Source: Melioribacteraceae bacterium (GTDB lineage Bacteria > Bacteroidota > Ignavibacteria > Ignavibacteriales > Melioribacteraceae). From it: a stretch of 64,000 nucleotides of DNA. Positions 52,494-61,771 of this stretch are shown here, one piece after another. The notes beneath the pieces were generated by a model, which was not told the origin of the DNA, searched no databases, and saw only the letters and a program-made list of their open reading frames with translations. The position numbers were made by a program, and so were the translations under genes. The stretch lies in NCBI GenBank assembly GCA_035362835.1, contig DAOSDY010000003.1, positions 186,001 to 250,000 on the forward strand. Reading direction: 5' to 3'. Positions within the stretch are counted from its first letter, which is position 1. Every line of letters starts with the position of its first letter.

Positions 52494-53653
52494 TATTCCG
52501 GGTAATCCGCAATTATTAATTTGAATTCATTTGATGTGCTCGCTTCCTTCAGCACCGATTCGACTTCGAAAGGATCGAGCGGATTTGCAATGTGCATCAT
52601 ATTTTTTTCGAATCCGGCAAGCAGGTGCCGTAAAATCTTTCTGTTTATTAACTGACCGCCTGTCGCGGCTGCCTGTTTATTGTAAAACAGAAGTATCTTA
52701 ATCGGAATTTCCCTGTTTAATAATTCTATCAGTCCAAGCGAACCGGCGGCAATAAATCCGAAATCGCCTGTTAACGCCCATACATTTTTAAAACCTGCCA
52801 TATATGCTCCGATAGCAAGCGGTATGCTTCCGCCCATATATGTCACAATATCGATACAGTCGTAAGGAGGAAACGCAAACGAACTCGATCCGCTTGTATC
52901 TCCAGTAACGACTTCTCCTCTGAAGTTCTTAAATACGTCGAATAACGGCGCGTATTTTACCGCTGTGTTCTTTGCCCGTTCGGGAAAATCAACAGGGACT
53001 ATCGGGAGGTCGGGCCTTGCAATCGTTGTCTGATCGCCGCCTAATTTTTTTGCAAGAAAAACTTTGTACTGATAATCCGAAAGCATTGGATGGACTACAT
53101 GCTGATAAATATCTCTTCGGTAAATAAATTTTTTTGAAAGGTTGCTTTTCTTTTCAAATGAAACTTCATTTTTTATTTCAAGCGCATTGATTAAGAGCGC
53201 TACAGGCCTTTTCTCCAATTCAGATTCGTGAAATGCATTTATAACATCATCGTATATATCAGCTGTTGACGACTGAATAAATTTCATCGGCAAACCCTGA
53301 AGCACCGGGATTATTTCCAGAATATTGTCTGAATGTTTTCCGCTCTTATCCTCAAATATCAGTGTAACAAATCCGGCTGTAGTCTCGGCATAGAGAGAGT
53401 CCATTAGACTGTTCGCGGCTTTCAGAAGTCCGTGCGATTTCATCATTGAAGCGGATCTTTTACCGCAAATGCTTGCGCCATGGGCAATTGTGAACGCAAC
53501 TTCTTCATGAAAAGAGTATTTGTTAAGCTTCATACTCAGTTCATTATATGCCTGGAATGTCTCTGTCCCTCCATACCCCGGGACGTGTGTAACAATCTCA
53601 ACACCTAAATCGATAAGCGCTTGAGCAATAGCATGTGCGGCGGTAGTCTTCAT
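52493..53653 (-). CDS. Thiamine-diphosphate-dependent enzyme, decarboxylase-like
   Basis: The 386-residue protein combines a pyrimidine-type half (VEIVTHVPGYGGTETFQAYNEL, HEEVAFTIAHGAS with the activating Glu near 51) and a diphosphate-binding half (GGSIPLAIGAYMAG, then LTGDFGFIAAGSLGLIELL near 293 and FYNKQ). The magnesium motif reads GDFGF...YNK. The compact size with no central domain recalls sulfopyruvate or phosphonopyruvate decarboxylase and the alpha part of indolepyruvate ferredoxin oxidoreductase, but the substrate cannot be named. It is coupled to the cupin gene. Confidence 0.75.
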   Translation of the reverse strand: MKTTAAHAIAQALIDLGVEIVTHVPGYGGTETFQAYNELSMKLNKYSFHEEVAFTIAHGASICGKRSASMMKSHGLLKAANSLMDSLYAETTAGFVTLIFEDKSGKHSDNILEIIPVLQGLPMKFIQSSTADIYDDVINAFHESELEKRPVALLINALEIKNEVSFEKKSNLSKKFIYRRDIYQHVVHPMLSDYQYKVFLAKKLGGDQTTIARPDLPIVPVDFPERAKNTAVKYAPLFDVFKNFRGEVVTGDTSGSSSFAFPPYDCIDIVTYMGGSIPLAIGAYMAGFKNVWALTGDFGFIAAGSLGLIELLNREIPIKILLFYNKQAAATGGQLINRKILRHLLAGFEKNMMHIANPLDPFEVESVLKEASTSNEFKLIIADYPE

Positions 53654-53694
53654 CTACATATCCCCGGGAATGGAACCCGTTTATTCTCAAAATA

Positions 53695-54948
53695 TTAATT
53701 GCTTTTAAAAAGGGCTTCTTTAAAATCGCTTCCTGTCGGATTCTGAAAAATACTCAAATCAAATTGAGGTACAACTGCCAGTATGTGATCGAATATATCA
53801 GCTTGGATGTTTTCATATCTCGCCCAGTCGGTTGTTGAAGTAAAAATGTAAATCTCGATCGGAATTCCTTCCGAACCGGGAGAAAGCTGGCGGACCATAA
53901 AGGTAAGATCCTTTCTTATATCATCCCTCTGTTTTAAATACTCTATAAGGTATGCACGAAAAGTACCGAGATTGGTTAATCTTCTTCCGTTTACTAAAAC
54001 GGATTCATCAAAATTTTTTTCTCTGTTGAACTCGCTGATTTCCTTCTGTTTAATATCAAGGTAATTCTTGATCAGAGCATATTTCGAAAACCTGGAAAGC
54101 ATTTCCGCAGAACAGAATTTTACGCTTGATTGATCGATGTAAATAGCACGCTTAATTCTTCGTCCGCCCGATAATGTCATTCCTCGCCAGTTCTTGAACG
54201 AATCTTCTATTAGTTTGTAAGTCGGGACCACCGTTATTGTTTTATCCCAGTTTTGGATTTTGATTACGTTGAGTGAAATATCAATCACGTCACCGTCGGC
54301 ATTATATTTCGGCACTTCAACCCAATCGCCGACTTTAACAAGGTCGTAGGATGAGATCTGAATACTTGCGACAAAAGATAAGATCGTATCTCTGAATACT
54401 AATAGAAGAACTGCCGTCAGTGCGCCCAGACCGGTCAGAATTGCCCACGGCGATTCACCGACCAGATTGCCTATCAGAAGTATAGTGCCGAAAATGTAAA
54501 GAATTATTATAACTACCTGAAAATACCCTTTGATCGGACGTTCTTTATATTTTTCAGTTTTCTCGAAATAATCGCTCAATGAATTAAGTAATGCCGTTAA
54601 TACGGAAATGAATATCAATATTCCGAACGAACTGACAAGAAGTTTAAGAAGATTTATCTGATCGGGGAGGAGATATGTGAAATAGTGAATTATAAAGAGC
54701 GGAACGAAATAAGAAACCCTGTTTAATACCCTTGAACTGAACAGGATATCATCCAGATTGGTATTGGTCGATTTAACAAGTTTTCTGATGATCTTAATAA
54801 CAAATTGTTTGGTGATATAATAGGAGAAAATTGCAAGAAGAATTACTGCCAGAAATTTTATTTCGTTATCTAACCAGCTGAATTGCTCTACTAATTTTTG
54901 AAGAGTCTTGATAAAGCAGTCCCTCCATTTTTTAAATACCTGATGCAA
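53695..54948 (-). CDS. MscS-family mechanosensitive channel
   Basis: The 417-residue protein has about five membrane helices in the first 200 residues; the pore helix region AILTGLGALTAVLLLVFRDTILSFVASIQISSYDLVKVGDWVEV is the MscS signature. The cytoplasmic beta and C-terminal domains follow (NVIKIQNWDKTITVVPTYKLIEDSFKNWRGM). It matches the YbdG/MscM-like branch, which opens at hypo-osmotic shock. The start is uncertain: the first in-frame codon is TTG at the position given, whereas a strong GGAGGGA lies inside the frame with no normal start codon after it. Confidence 0.88.
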   Translation of the reverse strand: MHQVFKKWRDCFIKTLQKLVEQFSWLDNEIKFLAVILLAIFSYYITKQFVIKIIRKLVKSTNTNLDDILFSSRVLNRVSYFVPLFIIHYFTYLLPDQINLLKLLVSSFGILIFISVLTALLNSLSDYFEKTEKYKERPIKGYFQVVIIILYIFGTILLIGNLVGESPWAILTGLGALTAVLLLVFRDTILSFVASIQISSYDLVKVGDWVEVPKYNADGDVIDISLNVIKIQNWDKTITVVPTYKLIEDSFKNWRGMTLSGGRRIKRAIYIDQSSVKFCSAEMLSRFSKYALIKNYLDIKQKEISEFNREKNFDESVLVNGRRLTNLGTFRAYLIEYLKQRDDIRKDLTFMVRQLSPGSEGIPIEIYIFTSTTDWARYENIQADIFDHILAVVPQFDLSIFQNPTGSDFKEALFKSN

Positions 54949-55061
54949 AGTTAATAAAATTTTGATTTGAATTTGTGACCAATCAGATTTACGGAAAATA
55001 AATTGTGAATGAAGCAGAAAAAGTTATTACTTTTGGCTTCGTTTTTTAGCAGGTTATATAA

Positions 55062-55973
55062 ATGAAGAAGAATGAAAATTTTAAAGCATATCTTGCCTGG
55101 ATTTCGATCTGTATCATCTGGGGAACAACATATCTGGCAATTCGGATTGGTGTTGAAGATATGCCTCCGGTACTCTTTGCGGGATTCAGATGGATTATTG
55201 CAGGGCCGATTTTATTTACACTTCTCCGTTTAAAAGGTATGCCCCTTCCTAAAAAGGGGGATCTCATACCGATGGCGATTGTTGGACTCGCGCTCCTTGG
55301 GATCGGGAACGGATTCGTTGTCTTTGCTGAACAATCCGTACCGAGCGGTTTAACATCCCTGCTTATTACAACCGTCCCTTTCTGGATTGTTGGAATGGAA
55401 GCTTTTATGCCGAAGGGAACCAGATTAAACGCACTTACACTTACAGGATTATTGCTTGGATTAGCAGGAATCGTTCTGATTTTCGGAGGAGATGTTGAAA
55501 GTCTTGTAGAACCGGAATTCTTGGCGGGAATTATCAGTCTGATGATTGCAGTCGTTGGCTGGTCGGCAGGTACTCTTTATTCAAAATATAAGAAAGTAAG
55601 TGTTCACCCTTTGATGGGTGCTTCGGTTCAAATGATTATTGCCGGTGCGATTATGACTTTATTCGGAATTGCAATTGGGGAAACATCTTCATTCCATTTT
55701 ACAGGCGAGAGCCTGATCGCATTTATTTACCTGATTATCTTCGGCTCGATTATCGGTTATGCTTCTTATATTTATGCCGTAGCTCATCTTCCGGTTTCCC
55801 TGGTATCAACCTATGCATATGTAAATCCTATTATTGCGCTTTTCCTCGGCTGGCTTGTACTGGATGAAAAGATTACTACGGAGATATTCATAGGAGCTGC
55901 AATAATTCTTGGCGGTGTTGCATTAGTTAAAAAAGGGACTTCTTTGAAAAGAGCCGGACTTGTAAAGGAATAG
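55062..55973 (+). CDS. EamA-family (DMT) transporter
   Basis: The 303-residue protein has ten membrane helices in two EamA repeats. The first opens WISICIIWGTTYLAIRIGVEDMPPVLFAGFRW, the classic EamA pattern, and the second near 160 (VVGWSAGTLYSKY) ends with the FLGWLVLDEKITTEIFIGAAIILGGV signature. Such proteins export amino acids or related metabolites. The substrate is unknown. The gene stands alone, divergent from the MscS gene, with AGCAGG upstream of ATG. Confidence 0.9.
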   Translation: MKKNENFKAYLAWISICIIWGTTYLAIRIGVEDMPPVLFAGFRWIIAGPILFTLLRLKGMPLPKKGDLIPMAIVGLALLGIGNGFVVFAEQSVPSGLTSLLITTVPFWIVGMEAFMPKGTRLNALTLTGLLLGLAGIVLIFGGDVESLVEPEFLAGIISLMIAVVGWSAGTLYSKYKKVSVHPLMGASVQMIIAGAIMTLFGIAIGETSSFHFTGESLIAFIYLIIFGSIIGYASYIYAVAHLPVSLVSTYAYVNPIIALFLGWLVLDEKITTEIFIGAAIILGGVALVKKGTSLKRAGLVKE

Positions 55974-56048
55974 ACTTTTATTAATTATCTACCAAACTCA
56001 AATAAGACTATTTTCAATGTCGGTTGAATTTAGTTGTCCGTGATACAA

Positions 56049-56822
56049 TCAATAAATAAAGTGTTTTATCTGTTCTCCTTTAACCCCTACATCCGTCATT
56101 GCATCAATTCCAATTTCCAGGTGAAGGTCTAAAAACTTCTGAGTCACAATTCTATCCGACTCTTCCGTTTTAACACCTTCAGGAATCATCGGAAGATCCG
56201 AAACTAGTAAAAGAGCCCCACGTGCAATCTGATTGGCGTATCCAACAACAAATAGAGTAGCGGTTTCCATATCAATACCGATAGCGCCGAGTTTTTTAAG
56301 ATACTTTTTGAATTCGTTATCCCATTCCCAGACGCGTCTGTTAGTTGTGTAGATTACACCTGTTCGGTATTCAAGTTTTCTCTTAAGAATTTTATCCGAT
56401 ACGAATTTATGCAGCTTGAAAGACGGAAGTGCCGGCACTTCAGGAGGAAAATAATCGTCACTCGTTCCATCTCCCCTTATTGCTGCTGTTGGCAGTATGA
56501 AATGTCCTATCTCAGTTGAATGTTTAAGTCCTCCGCATTTGCCGAGGAACAAAACTCCTTTAGGTGAACGGGCAACTAGAAGATCCATTATAGTTGCTGC
56601 GTTGGCCGACCCTATTCCGAAATTTATAATTGAAAGTCCTTTGCTGTTTGTTGCTGTCTGCATTGGCCGGCCCACTCCGTTAATATCGCACTTAAACCTA
56701 TCCGCAAATTTCGTTACATAGTTGTGAAAATTGGTCAGCAGCAGGTAATCTCCGAATTCATCAATCTTTGTCCCTGTGTAACGCGGGAGCCAGTTCTTTG
56801 CTATTTGAAGTTTTGTTTTCAT
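56049..56822 (-). CDS. amn: AMP nucleosidase, short Bacteroidota type
   Basis: AMP nucleosidase hydrolyses AMP to adenine and ribose 5-phosphate. The 257 residues correspond to the short form typical of Bacteroidota, which lacks the N-terminal domain of E. coli Amn. The purine phosphorylase fold is visible (INFGIGSANAATIMDLL, VLFLGKCGGLKHSTEIGHFI near 90, and the substrate-binding GIDMETATLFVVGY near 187). A GGGAATAGGG stretch precedes the ATG. It is 9 bases downstream of the PAP2 phosphatase gene, so they may share a transcript. Confidence 0.9.
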   Translation of the reverse strand: MKTKLQIAKNWLPRYTGTKIDEFGDYLLLTNFHNYVTKFADRFKCDINGVGRPMQTATNSKGLSIINFGIGSANAATIMDLLVARSPKGVLFLGKCGGLKHSTEIGHFILPTAAIRGDGTSDDYFPPEVPALPSFKLHKFVSDKILKRKLEYRTGVIYTTNRRVWEWDNEFKKYLKKLGAIGIDMETATLFVVGYANQIARGALLLVSDLPMIPEGVKTEESDRIVTQKFLDLHLEIGIDAMTDVGVKGEQIKHFIY

Positions 56823-56831
56823 CCCTATTCC

Positions 56832-57425
56832 CTAAATCGATTTTATTCTTTCGAATTTATCAGTAATCATTTTGTTTTTATTCTCGAAATAATTATCAAT
56901 TCTTATAACTAGTAATGCAAAGATATATCCCAGAATAGCTCCGATTATTGCCCCGCCTAAAACATCGGAGGGATAATGAACTCCGACATATGGCCTGGAG
57001 AGGGCCATTAATGATGCTACTGATATTAATATCCATCTTAATTTGGGAAAAATCTTTCCGAAGAAGAGTGCGGCCGCAAAATTGTTTACGGCATGTGATG
57101 AAGGAAACGAATACGATCCGGTGCATCCGGCTAAAATGTTAACATCAGGAAGAGCATTGCATGGGCGTACCCGCTGGAAAAAATCCTTTAGAAATGTGCT
57201 GCTCAGCTGATCTGAAACTATAACCAGCAGAATCATTCCGGCAGCTGCTATCTTGCCGATTCTTCCCCCTTTGAAGATAGAAATAAAAAAAAGTATGATA
57301 TATGCTATATACCAGTGCTTGACTTCGGTAGTGAATGTGAAAAATTTATCCAGAATCGGTGTTGAGAGGGTGTGGTTTATAAAATAGAAAATCGAAAGGT
57401 CAATTTGATAAAGAACATCTACCAT
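56832..57425 (-). CDS. PAP2-family membrane phosphatase
   Basis: The 197-residue protein has about six membrane helices and the three-part phosphatase motif: KDFFQRVRP (KX6RP, near 74), SFPSSHAVN (PSGH-like, near 106) and SRPYVGVHYPSDVLGG (SRX5HX3D, near 143). Catalytic His are in the second and third parts. PAP2 enzymes cleave phosphate from phosphatidic acid or undecaprenyl pyrophosphate at the outer face of the inner membrane. The latter (BacA-like carrier recycling) is a good candidate but unproved. First gene of a pair with amn. Confidence 0.9.
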   Translation of the reverse strand: MVDVLYQIDLSIFYFINHTLSTPILDKFFTFTTEVKHWYIAYIILFFISIFKGGRIGKIAAAGMILLVIVSDQLSSTFLKDFFQRVRPCNALPDVNILAGCTGSYSFPSSHAVNNFAAALFFGKIFPKLRWILISVASLMALSRPYVGVHYPSDVLGGAIIGAILGYIFALLVIRIDNYFENKNKMITDKFERIKSI

Positions 57426-57594
57426 AGAATTTTCTTTGATTATTTAACAAAAATTGAGTATTTAAAACATGCTTGTTTAAGAAATCTTCTCTTTTTTCGA
57501 ATATAAGATTGAAAGCAGCAGCAAATTAGTTACTAATTGGAGTTTTTCAAAATTTCTTTAAGGAATTTCTCTTAATAATTGAAAATTTTATACC

Positions 57595-59862
57595 GTGATA
57601 CAAAGCAACCCGAATAATAAGAATTTGTCAAAAACCTACGAGCATAAACTCCAGGATTATATTAAAGAAGAGAATAAGAAGCAGTTGATCTCCCCTTTAA
57701 AATCCCTTGCTTATTTTACGTCGGCATCCGGTATTATTGCCCTGGTGCTGGAAGTAAGGTATTTCGCCGCACATAGCGTTCAGATCTATACATCTCGGCT
57801 CTCTTCTATTCTTGTTGCTTTTCTGATTCTTCTCATTTCGAATACAAAGTTCGGCAAAAAATATTCAGTTCCGCTTATTCACATTCTGCTTCTCTCTATT
57901 ATACTTTCTTTCGGTGTGATGATTTATCTGATCCCCAAGACACTCATTTTTAATTCCCATCTGATAAGTCTTATTATTTTTATTGCAGCCCTCTTTTTAA
58001 GCTGGGAAGTTACAAATCAGATCTTTGTAGCGATCTATTATAATGTTGTCTTTGCAACTTCTATTATTCTTAACAGCAAGGAGATCTATATTCTGCCTAA
58101 TATGGTGGAATCTGTTATTCTCGTTTTGATAATAAGTATAATGGCAATAATTGCAAGTTACATTAATTACAGGCTGCGGCTTGAAGCTTTTACCAAAGGA
58201 TATGAAGTATCCCTCTCCGAAAGGAAATTCAGGAACATCTTCGATAATTCTGCCGAAGGAATCTTTCAAATCTCCATAAAAGGAAATCTTATTACCGTTA
58301 ATCCCTCTATTGTTAAACTTCTTGGTTACTCCAATGAAGAAGAAATTCTGAAGCTGAATTTTATAAAGGATTTTTTCATTAGAGAGACCGACTGGGAATT
58401 ATTGAATAAACTTCTCGATAAGCAGGGCAAAGTTAAAAATTACAGGGTTCAGTTCAGGAAAAAGGATGGGAATGAAATAACCGTGAGGATGAATGTCCGT
58501 GTTAATCTGAACGACGACGGTTCAACATTCTTTGAAGGAAGCATACAGGATATTACGCAGCAGGTTCAGGCCGAAAATGAAAAACAGAAAGCACTCGAAG
58601 CCTTACGCGAAGAAAAACTTAAATCCGATATTAATGCTAAAAAAGCCCAGCAGGAAAGTAATTTTAAATCCAAGTTCCTTGCAAACATGAGTCACGAAGT
58701 CCGTACTCCTATGAATTCTGTAATGGGATTTTTGACATTAATTGAGAATGACCTTTTCGACAGCAAAGAGGAACTAAAGAATTTTTCAAGGGATGCCCGG
58801 CTTGCGGCCGAATCGCTTCTTGATATTATTAACAACATCCTGGATATCTCTAAAATTGAAGCCGGCAAAATGGATCTAGACGAAGTTGATTTTAACGTTA
58901 ATGCGGAAATCCATAAAGCTGTATCGATTGTTGCCCAGGCTGCAAAACAGAAAGGGATTCAGATTGAGGAAAATTTCAGCGAGGAGATTCCTAAATCGGT
59001 TTTCGGAGATCCAACACGGTTCAGACAGATTATTCTAAACCTTCTCAGCAATGCTGTTAAATATACCGATGAGGGAAAAGTATCTATTCTATCGAAGGTA
59101 AACGCAAAATCGGCAAATGCGATTGAACTTGTAACTGTGATTGAAGATACCGGCCAGGGAATTCCTACAGAAAAAATTCAGCTGCTCTTTGAACCCTATG
59201 TTCAGGTGAAAAATAAAAAAGGGAAAAAAGAAGGTACCGGTTTAGGTCTTGTTATATCAAAGGAATTTATCAAACTGATGGGCGGTGATATCAGAGTCGA
59301 AAGTAAAGTCGGTGTGGGCAGTAAATTCACTTTCACGGTCAAACTAAAATCGAATCTTGAACCTCTTCCTGATTATATTACACCCGAAATTGAAACCGAT
59401 CCGAAACCGGTTGTTGCCGAACAATCGTTGCAGAAAACCGGTGAAATCAGTTCCGGCACCGGCGAATTTAAGTACAACAGTTCAGCAAAAAAGAAGATCC
59501 TTCTCGTCGAGGATAATCCGATTAGCCAGAACCTCGAAATGAAAATATTGCGGGAAGTCGGTTATGATGTTGATGCTGTATCAAATGGTTTTGATGCAAT
59601 TGAAGCAATAAAAACCGGATCGTTCGATGTTGTTCTGATGGACGTTGAAATGACAGATATGGACGGAATTACTGCAACAAAAAAAGTAAGAGAACTTCCG
59701 GGAGTTAACGGTAAAATTCCGATTATCGCGGTTACCGCTCATTCAAGTATGAAAGACAGGGAAAAATGTCTGGCAGCAGGTATGGATGACTATATTGCCA
59801 AACCGATTAATATCCACTTCCTGAAACTTACTATCGACCAGTGGCTTAATAATTCGAAGTAA
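57595..59862 (+). CDS. Hybrid sensor histidine kinase with PAS domain
   Basis: The 755-residue protein has six or so membrane helices (about 40-195), a PAS domain (about 205-330; FRNIFDNSAEGIFQISIKGN), a HisKA domain with the His in LANMSHEVRTPMNS (near 365), a HATPase domain (N-box NLLSNAVKYTDEG near 484, GTGLGLVISKE near 547) and a C-terminal receiver (LLVEDNPISQN, phosphoacceptor in VVLMDVEMTDMDG near 683, Lys in IAKPI). The membrane region is MASE-like. The start is GTG at the position given, without a good ribosome site; TTG 10 codons downstream is an alternative. No output gene is adjacent. Confidence 0.9.
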   Translation: MIQSNPNNKNLSKTYEHKLQDYIKEENKKQLISPLKSLAYFTSASGIIALVLEVRYFAAHSVQIYTSRLSSILVAFLILLISNTKFGKKYSVPLIHILLLSIILSFGVMIYLIPKTLIFNSHLISLIIFIAALFLSWEVTNQIFVAIYYNVVFATSIILNSKEIYILPNMVESVILVLIISIMAIIASYINYRLRLEAFTKGYEVSLSERKFRNIFDNSAEGIFQISIKGNLITVNPSIVKLLGYSNEEEILKLNFIKDFFIRETDWELLNKLLDKQGKVKNYRVQFRKKDGNEITVRMNVRVNLNDDGSTFFEGSIQDITQQVQAENEKQKALEALREEKLKSDINAKKAQQESNFKSKFLANMSHEVRTPMNSVMGFLTLIENDLFDSKEELKNFSRDARLAAESLLDIINNILDISKIEAGKMDLDEVDFNVNAEIHKAVSIVAQAAKQKGIQIEENFSEEIPKSVFGDPTRFRQIILNLLSNAVKYTDEGKVSILSKVNAKSANAIELVTVIEDTGQGIPTEKIQLLFEPYVQVKNKKGKKEGTGLGLVISKEFIKLMGGDIRVESKVGVGSKFTFTVKLKSNLEPLPDYITPEIETDPKPVVAEQSLQKTGEISSGTGEFKYNSSAKKKILLVEDNPISQNLEMKILREVGYDVDAVSNGFDAIEAIKTGSFDVVLMDVEMTDMDGITATKKVRELPGVNGKIPIIAVTAHSSMKDREKCLAAGMDDYIAKPINIHFLKLTIDQWLNNSK

Positions 59863-59994
59863 AGATTTTTCCTGCCGGAATTTTCTGTTCACCAAAACGA
59901 ATCTGATTTTCCGCCCGCTGACCTTTTAATTATTTGAGCCGATTTGGTTGTCACATTCTCATTTTATATTATTTGATTGTAAAAAGAGGAAAAA

Positions 59995-60414
59995 TTGGAA
60001 GTAAAAACTTTATCCTTCCAGGTAAATTCAAAAGGCCATACCGATATAATCGATATTACGGAAAATGTAAAATCCAGATTGAATGAATCCGGTATGAGAA
60101 ATGGAAATGTACTAATCTTTGCACCCGGTTCAACAGCCGGAATTACTACCATCGAAAATGAACCGGGACTGATGAGGGATTACCCAGATTTCCTGGAACG
60201 GATTATACCTTCCAGTGGAAAATATCACCACGATGAAACATGGCACGATGGTAACGGATACGCACACGTCCGCGCTTCCCTTCAGGGAGCTTCTTTTACT
60301 GTACCGTTTGCCGAACGAAAGCTTCTACTTGGAACCTGGCAGCAGATTATACTAATCGATTTTGATAACCGTCCAAGAACCCGGAATATAATTGCTCAAT
60401 TTATCGGAGAATAA
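59995..60414 (+). CDS. YjbQ/UPF0047 family protein
   Basis: The 139-residue protein is a complete YjbQ domain. NVLIFAPGSTAGITTIENEPG (near 38), KYHHDETWHDGNGYAHVRASLQGAS (near 78, with conserved His and Asp) and LGTWQQIILIDFDNRPR (near 117) are family signatures. YjbQ of E. coli has weak thiamine-phosphate synthase activity, though the real role is uncertain. The start is TTG, supported by AGAGGA seven bases upstream and the family N-terminus. The next gene begins 3 bases after its stop. Confidence 0.92.
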   Translation: MEVKTLSFQVNSKGHTDIIDITENVKSRLNESGMRNGNVLIFAPGSTAGITTIENEPGLMRDYPDFLERIIPSSGKYHHDETWHDGNGYAHVRASLQGASFTVPFAERKLLLGTWQQIILIDFDNRPRTRNIIAQFIGE

Positions 60415-60417
60415 AAT

Positions 60418-61239
60418 ATGAAGTTGTTCAGATCATTTTTAATTATCCTTTTTATACCGGCTCTCATTTCCGGTTGGGGGGATAAAGGTCATAAAATAAT
60501 TACGAAATATGCTATGCAGTTATTGCCTGTTGAAATGAATTTCCCTTTTGATATCAGGTCTGCTATTGTTGACCATTCGACAGATGCCGATCACAGGAAG
60601 AAAGATGTTAAAGATGAATATCCCAAACATTTTATCGATATAGATTTTTATAAGGAATACCGCGACGGGCGAATGATCCAATCCTATGATTCGCTTGCGG
60701 CTCTATACGGCGACAGCGTAGTTACTGAAATGGGAACATTGCCATGGGCAACAATGCGGACTTACTCCAACCTTGTAAATGCTTTTAAAGAGAATAATCG
60801 TGATGGAATAATTCTCTACGGTTCGGATATCGCCCACTATATTGAAGACGGACACCAGCCGCAGCACACAACGCTGAATTATAACGGTCAGCTTACTAAT
60901 CAGAAGGGAATCCATTTCAGATATGAAAGCGATATGTTTAAAAAATTCGCCGGGGAGATTGAAGATAATTTTTATAGCGTTTCACCGGATTATGTTTCCG
61001 ATATTACTCCATTCATTTTTGATTATATAACAGAATCGAACAGTTATAACGATCTTATTCTTTATGCAGATAAATCGGTTTCTGAAATTACTTCTGGTGA
61101 ATTTAACGACCACTATTACAGTTTACTCTGGTTCAAGACAAAGTACGTTACGTTTAACCGGGTTAGTCTTGGTGCTTATCGAACAGCATCCCTCATTTAT
61201 TCTGCATGGGTCGACGCCGGAAAACCGGTAATTAAATAA
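60418..61239 (+). CDS. Exported zinc-dependent phospholipase C / S1-P1 nuclease-fold protein
   Basis: The 273-residue protein has a signal peptide (MKLFRSFLIILFIPALISG), and the mature protein begins with Trp (WGDKGHKII), as in S1/P1 nucleases and phospholipase C, where the N-terminal Trp and His bind zinc. Other ligands are visible in VDHSTDADHRKKD (near 57), HFIDIDFY and DIAHYIEDGHQPQHTTLNY (near 140). The family cleaves nucleic acid or phospholipid head groups in the periplasm or outside. Which substrate applies is unclear. It is in a tight series with YjbQ and a LOG-family gene (gaps of 3 and 1 bases). Confidence 0.85.
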   Translation: MKLFRSFLIILFIPALISGWGDKGHKIITKYAMQLLPVEMNFPFDIRSAIVDHSTDADHRKKDVKDEYPKHFIDIDFYKEYRDGRMIQSYDSLAALYGDSVVTEMGTLPWATMRTYSNLVNAFKENNRDGIILYGSDIAHYIEDGHQPQHTTLNYNGQLTNQKGIHFRYESDMFKKFAGEIEDNFYSVSPDYVSDITPFIFDYITESNSYNDLILYADKSVSEITSGEFNDHYYSLLWFKTKYVTFNRVSLGAYRTASLIYSAWVDAGKPVIK

Positions 61240-61240
61240 T

Positions 61241-61771
61241 ATGAAAAGAAAAACGGTTGTAGTTTTCGGCAGTTCTATTCCTCGTCCCGGCGATAATGAG
61301 TATGAATATGCTTATCAGCTCGGCAAACAATTTGCGCTGGCCGGTTTTGATCTATGTACCGGCGGATTTCAGGGGATTATGGATGCGGTTTCCAAAGGCG
61401 CTGTTGAACACGGCGCTCGGGCTATCGGTATTACCCTCGATATTTATAATGTCCTTCCAAGCAAATATTTAACCGAAGAAATAAGGTGTAAATCTTTGTT
61501 TGAAAGGCTTACACGTCTCATCGAAACCGGAGATGCATTTGTTGCCCTGCAGGGCGGAACAGGTACTCTGGTTGAGCTCGCTATTGTCTGGGAGTATATG
61601 AATAAGAATATGATGGAATTCAAACCGTTTGCATGCCACAGTTCAATGTGGAAAGAGATAGTTCGGGTTATGGAGGAACAGATAACAAAAGAGAAAAGGA
61701 AAAACGGGCTGATTAAATCTTTTGATGATATCAATAGTCTTGCAGAATATATAATCACTTCGCTCAGTTAG
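61241..61771 (+). CDS. LOG-family (TIGR00725-like) protein
   Basis: The 176-residue protein has a Rossmann-type fold with VVVFGSSIPRPGDNEYEYAYQLG at the N-terminus and the LOG-type motif VALQGGTGTLVELAIVWEY (near 102), a variant of PGGxGTxxE. LOG proteins release cytokinin-like bases from nucleoside monophosphates; many bacterial members have unknown substrates. The C-terminal 8 bases overlap the convergent glycosyltransferase gene. The start lies one base after the nuclease-like gene, so the three genes are one operon. Confidence 0.85.
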   Translation: MKRKTVVVFGSSIPRPGDNEYEYAYQLGKQFALAGFDLCTGGFQGIMDAVSKGAVEHGARAIGITLDIYNVLPSKYLTEEIRCKSLFERLTRLIETGDAFVALQGGTGTLVELAIVWEYMNKNMMEFKPFACHSSMWKEIVRVMEEQITKEKRKNGLIKSFDDINSLAEYIITSLS

